From: Gemmatimonadota bacterium
GTDB taxonomy: Bacteria; Latescibacterota; UBA2968; UBA8231
Direction: 5' to 3'
Assembly (NCBI GenBank): GCA_002712305.1
Contig: PATE01000085.1
Coordinates: 1 to 40,305, forward strand
DNA: 40,305 bases
Shown here: in pieces, positions 35,222-40,305 of the stretch
Layout of the letters: the number at the start of each line of letters is the position of its first letter
Position numbering within the stretch: position 1 is the first letter of the stretch
Translations under genes and position numbers: made by a program
The notes under the pieces: generated by a model
The model's input: the letters and a program-made list of their open reading frames with translations, nothing else
Told to the model about the DNA's origin: nothing
Database searches by the model: none

Positions 35222-35706
35222 TATCGACGATCATCCGACGGCCCTTTGAAGCCGTCGCCGAAGTCGTATCCTGCTCGTCCCCAGTCGATCTTGCCCGGAT
35301 CCAATCGTCGCCGCAAGTGCTCGAGGGTGTGGAGGATTGCCTGTTCTTCGCCCTGAGAGTCTTTTGACGCCGAATCCGATGCCCCTAAAGACCCCAGATC
35401 CACCGGCTGTTGAGGTGAGGTTGGTGGGGCCGGAGAGGGGGGCGGTGTCGCTGGTGATGTCAGCGGGGGTAGGTCAATTGGGGCACCCGCGGTGAGGGGT
35501 TTGTCCTCGTAGAAGAAGTGTGCGAACTCCAACATCACACCGGCCTTTTCCTCGGGTGTGATCTCCCCCAGATATGCCATTGCCGCATTGACCTGCTGTA
35601 CCGTGTCGAGATCGACATCGGCGAGGATCTCGCGCGTACGTTCCTGCCCCAGGGCGATGAGGAAAATCGCCACCTTCTGCATCTTCGTGAATCGGTCCGT
35701 TCCCAT
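35221..35706 (-). CDS. Orphan FliG N-terminal-domain-like protein
   Basis: The 161-residue product opens MGTDRFTKMQKVAIFLIALG, followed by an all-helical region ending near YEDKPL. The pattern (KVAIFLIALGQERTREIL, AMAYLGEITPEEKAGVMLEF) resembles the N-terminal domain of the flagellar switch protein FliG. The FliG middle and C-terminal domains are absent, replaced by a Pro-rich linker (about residues 78-100) and a short charged tail. No flagellar gene is nearby. ATG 35706 overlaps the mutS stop by one base (TGATG); longer readings of the frame run inside mutS. Function unknown; the FliG-N relation is by eye. Confidence 0.6.
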   Translation of the reverse strand: MGTDRFTKMQKVAIFLIALGQERTREILADVDLDTVQQVNAAMAYLGEITPEEKAGVMLEFAHFFYEDKPLTAGAPIDLPPLTSPATPPPSPAPPTSPQQPVDLGSLGASDSASKDSQGEEQAILHTLEHLRRRLDPGKIDWGRAGYDFGDGFKGPSDDRR

Positions 35707-38363
35707 CACGCGTCCTCTTGTTTTCGGTGCGCCTGCGACGCGGGGGGCGGCTGTTCCCCCTCCAATCGTTGTTTCCACTCTGACAGGCGATTGAGTGCGT
35801 CGAGGGGCGTCGTCCGCGTCACATCCAATTGACGTAGCTCCTCCATCAATTGTACCAATGCGGGCGTCGAGCCGCCGCCAAATAGATCCATCTGAGGCGT
35901 GGCCCGTTCTTTCGACAAGCCTTCGGGGGAGGCGTCCGTCTCCAGTTCCTCCAGTAGTGCGGTGGCCCGTCTCACAACCTGCGACGGCATGCCGGCCATC
36001 TGCGCCACGTGAATGCCGTAGCTGCGATCGCACGGCCCAGCAGCCAACCGATGCAGGAAGACCACACGATCCTCCTCTTCCCGAACCAGCACGTTGAAGT
36101 TACACACACGCTCCAATCGACTCTCCAGTTCGGTCAGTTCGTGATAGTGTGTGGCGAACAGGGTGCGAGGCTGTGCTTCGGGATGATCGTGCAGGAATTC
36201 GACGATCGCCCAGGCGAGGCTGAGTCCGTCATAGGTGGACGTACCCCGCCCGAGTTCATCCATGAGGATGAGAGATCTCGGCCCGATGTTGTTCAGGATG
36301 GTCGATGCCTCGTTCATCTCCACCATAAACGTGCTCTCGCCGCGAACCAGATTGTCCGAGGCGCCGACGCGTGTGAAAATGCGGTCGACGACACCTACGC
36401 GCGCCTTCTTTGCCGGTACGTAGCTACCCATCTGGGCGAGCAGGACGATCAGTCCTGCCTGACGAATGATCGTGCTTTTGCCCGCCATGTTGGGCCCCGT
36501 GATCAGCATGATCTGCTGCTGGTGGGTATCCAAACGCAGGTCGTTGGGCACGAAACGCCCGTCACGCAGCTGACTCTCCACAACCGGATGACGGCCCGCA
36601 TCGATCTCGAGGATGGTCGAGTCATCCACCTCAGGACAGCAGTAGTTCTCGATCTCCGCCAACTCGGCGAAGCAGGCCAGCACGTCGATCTGGGCCACGG
36701 TTCGGGCTGCCTGCTGCACGGGCGCCGCGAATCCTGCCGCTTCGTCGCGCACCCGCACAAAAATCTCCGACTCCAGTTCGGCGATGCGTTCCTGCGCCTT
36801 GAGCACCTTCGCTTCATGCTCCTTCAACTCCGGCGTGATGAAACGTTCCGCATTGGCCAGTGTCTGTTTGCGTGTGTAGTCATCGGGTGCACGGTCGAGA
36901 TTCGCCTTGCTGATCTCGATGTAGTACCCAAATACCTGATTGTAGCCAATCTTGAGACTGCTGATGCCTGTGCGTTCACGTTCGGTGACCTGCAGTTGGG
37001 CGATCCAATCGCGTCCTCCGGCGGCGACGGCGCGCAGATCATCGAGTTCCTCATCGTAGTCATCGCGAATCACACCACCATCAGCCAGTCCTGCAGGTGG
37101 TTCGTCCACAAGGGCCTTGCTGAGCAGCTGCAGCAGGTCCTCCACGAAGGGCAACTCTTCGCCGCCCAGGCTGCAGGCCAGAGGGGACTCGAAGATCGTC
37201 GTTGCCGCACCGACGTCCGGCAGGGCCGCCAAAGAAGCTGCAAGTCCACTCAGGTCTCGTGGGGAGGCACGATGACAGCAGACTCGAGCCATCATTCGCT
37301 CCAGGTCTCCGATTCGCTCCAATTGTTCTCGAAGTCGGGCACGGTGTGTTCGACCGGTCACCATGGTCGTCACCGTCTGCAGCCGGGCTTCTATCCGCTT
37401 CGGGTCTCGGAGGGGCGCTGTCAGCCACTGGCGTAGAAGCCGCGCCCCTAAAGCGGTGCAGGTATGGTCAACGACGCTCAGCAGCGTCCCATCCCGGCTG
37501 CCGTCATGTTGGTTGCTGAGCAGGTCGAGATTCCTCTGCGCCGCCGCATCCAGCAGAAGGTGATCTTCGCGGCGTCGCCGCCGCAGCCGGTTGATGTGGT
37601 CGATGGCACTTTCGCGCTGATGATCACGCAGATAGGCTAGGGCTGCACCGGCCGCCCGCAGCCCCAGATCCAGATCGTCGCAGTCGAAGCCTTTCAGTGA
37701 ATGCACGTTGAACTGTTCCAACAGCAGTTCGCGCGCGCTGTTGTATTCGAAGTGCCAGTTTTCTGCATGGGAGACGGCCACACCCGGCAGTCGTGTCGTC
37801 AGGTGGGTCAGCAGCGTTTCATCTGAATTTTCGGGCAGCAGAAGTTCTGCCGGCGCCATACGTTCGATCTCATCGCCCAGCAGATCACGCGCGATCTCGT
37901 CGACGGAGAAGTCGCCCGTGGACAGATCGACCAGAGCGATCCCGGCTGTGTCATCGTTTGCGCACACGGCCGCGGTGAAGTTGTTGCGCTGCTGGTCAAG
38001 CATCGAATCTGACAACGCCGTCCCTGGAGACACGACTTCCACGACGTCGCGTTTGACGATCCCCTTTGCCCTCTTGGGGTCCTCAACCTGCTCACAGATG
38101 GCAACCTTCCGGCCCAGTCCGATCAGGCGGGCGACATACCCCTCCATCGCGTGGTGGGGGACACCCGCCAGTGGAATATCACCTGACGTCTTGCCGTGAT
38201 TCCGCGATGTCAGCGTCAGGCCGAGGAGGCGTGCTGCCTCCTTGGCATCCTCGAAGAACATCTCGTAGAAGTCACCCATGCGAAAAAAGAGGATCGCATC
38301 CTCATGCTCCCGCTTGAAGCGCATATACTGCTCCATCGCTGGGGATAGCTTGGGTGACGCCAT
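35706..38363 (-). CDS. mutS: DNA mismatch repair protein MutS
   Basis: MutS recognises mismatches and starts repair. The 885-residue product has the mismatch-binding Phe-X-Glu (FYE, residues 32-34, in FFRMGDFYEMFFEDA), connector, lever and clamp domains, and the ABC-type ATPase with Walker A GPNMAGKST (623-631) and LILMDELGRGTSTYDG. The frame is open to 38444, but ATG 38363 gives the canonical N-terminus. The FliG-N-like gene is coupled to its stop. Confidence 0.97.
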   Translation of the reverse strand: MASPKLSPAMEQYMRFKREHEDAILFFRMGDFYEMFFEDAKEAARLLGLTLTSRNHGKTSGDIPLAGVPHHAMEGYVARLIGLGRKVAICEQVEDPKRAKGIVKRDVVEVVSPGTALSDSMLDQQRNNFTAAVCANDDTAGIALVDLSTGDFSVDEIARDLLGDEIERMAPAELLLPENSDETLLTHLTTRLPGVAVSHAENWHFEYNSARELLLEQFNVHSLKGFDCDDLDLGLRAAGAALAYLRDHQRESAIDHINRLRRRRREDHLLLDAAAQRNLDLLSNQHDGSRDGTLLSVVDHTCTALGARLLRQWLTAPLRDPKRIEARLQTVTTMVTGRTHRARLREQLERIGDLERMMARVCCHRASPRDLSGLAASLAALPDVGAATTIFESPLACSLGGEELPFVEDLLQLLSKALVDEPPAGLADGGVIRDDYDEELDDLRAVAAGGRDWIAQLQVTERERTGISSLKIGYNQVFGYYIEISKANLDRAPDDYTRKQTLANAERFITPELKEHEAKVLKAQERIAELESEIFVRVRDEAAGFAAPVQQAARTVAQIDVLACFAELAEIENYCCPEVDDSTILEIDAGRHPVVESQLRDGRFVPNDLRLDTHQQQIMLITGPNMAGKSTIIRQAGLIVLLAQMGSYVPAKKARVGVVDRIFTRVGASDNLVRGESTFMVEMNEASTILNNIGPRSLILMDELGRGTSTYDGLSLAWAIVEFLHDHPEAQPRTLFATHYHELTELESRLERVCNFNVLVREEEDRVVFLHRLAAGPCDRSYGIHVAQMAGMPSQVVRRATALLEELETDASPEGLSKERATPQMDLFGGGSTPALVQLMEELRQLDVTRTTPLDALNRLSEWKQRLEGEQPPPASQAHRKQEDA

Positions 38364-38415
38364 CGTCGTGGGTGCTCTGGGGGAATGTGTTGGTAGGTCG
38401 GTGACGGTAGGAAGG

Positions 38416-38444
38416 AAGATAACCGGGGGGCGTCGCTGCCTCAA
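38416..38444 (-). promoter_or_regulatory. Candidate mutS promoter
   Basis: On the minus strand TTGAGG (38439-38444) and TATCTT (38416-38421) are separated by 17 bases, each matching 4 of 6 consensus positions. Transcription would start near 38409, about 46 bases before the mutS ATG. It lies just beyond the rpsA terminator, where an independent promoter is expected. Confidence 0.4.
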
Positions 38445-38479
38445 AGGGACGACGGTGGCACGATCGGACTGAGCCGGCG

Positions 38480-38518
38480 AAAGACAAAAGGGAGCGTCGC
38501 CAGATGGCCACGCTCCCT
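38480..38518 (-). terminator. Intrinsic terminator of rpsA
   Basis: On the minus strand AGGGAGCGT and ACGCTCCCT (38510-38518 with 38489-38497) form a 9-bp stem with an inner GCC/GGC extension. TTTTGTCTTT follows (38480-38489). It lies about 38 bases after the rpsA stop. Confidence 0.85.
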
Positions 38519-38555
38519 CATTTTCAGCAGATGGTTGAAGGACAGGTCGTGCGAA

Positions 38556-40305
38556 TTACTCGCCGGCACCCCAACTCTCCATCTCTTCGTCTCGATCACG
38601 TTCCTCTTCGTCTTCCTCCTGCTCTGGCACTTCCTGGATCGGGTGTGCCTCAACATAGGCGTCGACCTCTGCCTGATCCTTGTCACGCAGGAACTCGATG
38701 ACACTGAGGACGATCTTCTTCTGCTCTTCGTCGAAATCGATGACCTTCAGCGGGATCTGCTGACCACCGTCGAATGCTTGTCGTGGCGTCTCCAGCCCAT
38801 CGATGCCCAACTGCGAGAGGGGGACGAAACCGTCGACGTCGTTTTTGAGACTCACTACGACTCCACGCTCAAGAATGCGCGAAATCGAACCTTGTGTCTC
38901 CGTGCCGACGGCGTGGCTTTCGGACAGGGTGGGCCATGGATTCTCGAAAGCCATCTTGTGGCTCAGCGAAATCCGGCGTCGCTTCACATCGATATCGGTC
39001 ACGACGACGGGAATGACATCACCCTTTTTGAACATCTCGCTCGCCTGGCGAATGCGGCGGGTCCACGACATGTCCGAGATGTGGACGAGCCCATCGATAC
39101 CTTCTTCGATCTCCACGAAGGCGCCGAAGTTGGTCAGACTCTTGACGGTACCCTCCAGGCGTGTGCCTGAGGGGTAACGAGCGTCGAGTGTCTCCCAGGG
39201 ATCGGGATCGGTCTGCTTCATGCCGAGGGAGATCTTCTGATTCTCCACATCGAGCTTCAGCACCACTACATCGACCATGTCACCGATGGAAACCAGCTTC
39301 GACGGATGGCGCACGTGCTGCGTCCACGACATCTCGGAGATATGGACCAGGCCCTCGATACCCTCTTCGAGTTCCACGAAGGCACCGTAGTCGGTGATAC
39401 TGACGACTTTGCCCTGCGTCGTGGTCGTTTCCGGGTACTTGTCGCCAATGTTCTCCCACGGGTGGGGCGTCAGCTGCTTGAGACCCAGAGAGATACGCTC
39501 GCGTTCACGGTCGTAGTTGAGAACCTTTACGCGAATCCGGTCACCGATGGAGACCATCTCTGAGGGATGGCTGACACGACCCCACGACATGTCGGTAATG
39601 TGCAGGAGTCCGTCGAGACCGCCGAGATCAATGAAGGCACCAAAGTCGGTGATGTTCTTGACGACGCCCTCGCGCAACTGACCGTCCTCGAGTTCGGACA
39701 CCAACTCGCCGCGCATCTTCTCGCGCTCTTCTTCAAGTACGGAGCGGCGGGAGACGACGATGTTGCGACGCGCCTTGTTGAGCTTGATGATTTTGAATTC
39801 GTATTCGTTGCCGAGATACTGGTCGAAGTTCTTGACCTGGCGGATGTCGATCTGCGAACCCGGCAGGAAGGCCTCGACGCCGAGAAGATCGACGACGATT
39901 CCACCCTTGATCCGCCGCATCAGGCGCCCGCGAACCGTCGTGCCATTGTCGTGGGCTTCCTTGATCCCGTCCCAGACGCGCATGAAGTCGGCCTTCTGCT
40001 TCGACAACACGACGCGACCCTCGAGGTCTTCGACATTCTCGAGGAAGACTTCAACTTCCTGGCCGATCTCAATCGATGTCGGGTCGTCGCCAAACTCGCG
40101 GATTGAGATGGCACCTTCCGACTTGAAACCGATATCGACGAGGATTTCGTTGGGATTGATATTGACGACGCGGCCCTGGACGATCTCGCCCTGCCGGATC
40201 CCCGAGAAGCTCTCGTCGTACATCGCTTCGAGTTGTTCCTGCTCGGTCTCCGAGTATTCTGAGACCTCGAACTCCTCGATGCTGATCTGGCCGTAGACGG
40301 GCTTT
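38556..40305 (-). CDS. rpsA: 30S ribosomal protein S1 (5' partial)
   Basis: S1 binds mRNA and helps start translation. The frame is open to the window edge; an ATG at 40223 is internal, because the 27 codons before it (ending in the acidic SEYSETEQEQLEA) match the N-terminal region of Bacteroidota-type S1. Six S1 repeats are visible, for example REGVVKNITDFGAFIDLGG, GKVVSITDYGAFVELEEG, GTVKSLTNFGAFVEIEEG and GSISRILERGVVVSLKN. The C-terminus is a Glu-rich tail (PEQEEDEEERDRDEE). The terminator at 38480-38518 closes the unit. Confidence 0.95.
   Translation of the reverse strand, partial: KPVYGQISIEEFEVSEYSETEQEQLEAMYDESFSGIRQGEIVQGRVVNINPNEILVDIGFKSEGAISIREFGDDPTSIEIGQEVEVFLENVEDLEGRVVLSKQKADFMRVWDGIKEAHDNGTTVRGRLMRRIKGGIVVDLLGVEAFLPGSQIDIRQVKNFDQYLGNEYEFKIIKLNKARRNIVVSRRSVLEEEREKMRGELVSELEDGQLREGVVKNITDFGAFIDLGGLDGLLHITDMSWGRVSHPSEMVSIGDRIRVKVLNYDRERERISLGLKQLTPHPWENIGDKYPETTTTQGKVVSITDYGAFVELEEGIEGLVHISEMSWTQHVRHPSKLVSIGDMVDVVVLKLDVENQKISLGMKQTDPDPWETLDARYPSGTRLEGTVKSLTNFGAFVEIEEGIDGLVHISDMSWTRRIRQASEMFKKGDVIPVVVTDIDVKRRRISLSHKMAFENPWPTLSESHAVGTETQGSISRILERGVVVSLKNDVDGFVPLSQLGIDGLETPRQAFDGGQQIPLKVIDFDEEQKKIVLSVIEFLRDKDQAEVDAYVEAHPIQEVPEQEEDEEERDRDEEMESWGAGE

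Noticed and set aside
36009-37436. Plus-strand open frame of 475 codons
   Set aside because: It is antisense to mutS, which is unambiguous.

Overview
The window looks like chromosomal core DNA of a high-GC, diderm (LPS-bearing) bacterium. An LptD homologue implies an LPS outer membrane. A cluster of DUF4159, DUF4175, MoxR and DUF58 genes, a propeller protein with a FlgD/Por-like C-terminal domain, and an S1 protein with an acidic, Bacteroidota-like N-terminus all point to the FCB assemblage. A less-sampled lineage such as Latescibacterota or Gemmatimonadota relatives is possible. This placement is inference from gene content; no rRNA or tRNA gene is present to confirm it. No mobile element, CRISPR array or prophage was seen.

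Layout. (1) 1-2503, plus strand: the end of odhB/sucB (2-oxoglutarate dehydrogenase E2, 5' end off the window) and lpdA (E3). (2) 2504-2886: a gene-free gap with a strong intrinsic terminator and a nested-hairpin segment that may be a small structured RNA. (3) 2887-8963, plus strand: a tight five-gene run encoding a SAM methyltransferase, a glycosidase-like lipoprotein, a PLP aminotransferase, glutamine-dependent NAD synthase, and a LigC-like Gfo/Idh/MocA oxidoreductase. (4) 15243-8967, minus strand: a complete SUF iron-sulfur assembly operon, sufB-sufC-sufD-sufS-sufU-sufT-like, ending in an Rrf2/IscR-like regulator. A candidate promoter and a perfect 9-bp inverted repeat lie upstream of sufB. 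(5) 34873-15497, minus strand: a chain of 13 nearly contiguous genes. It starts with rlmB, lptD, dtd, maf, a rodZ-like gene and priA, then a PorZ-like propeller gene. It ends with an envelope cassette: DUF4159, DUF4175 coiled-coil membrane protein, TPR protein, a secreted protein of unknown function, MoxR ATPase and DUF58. (6) 38363-35221, minus strand: mutS followed by a small gene whose product resembles only the N-terminal domain of the flagellar switch protein FliG. (7) 40305-38556, minus strand: rpsA (ribosomal protein S1, 5' end off the window), closed by an intrinsic terminator.

How the parts work together. The suf genes form one assembly line: SufS mobilises sulfur, SufU relays it, SufBCD is the scaffold, the DUF59 protein assists maturation, and the Rrf2 protein probably senses cluster status and feeds back on the operon. 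In the DUF4159-to-DUF58 cassette, a cytoplasmic MoxR ATPase and a DUF58/vWA protein sit with one large membrane protein and three exported proteins. This suggests an envelope machine or chaperone system whose biochemical job is not established. The most novel-looking items are this cassette, the orphan FliG-N-like gene after mutS, the predicted operator of the suf operon, and the structured segment at about 2.66-2.84 kb.
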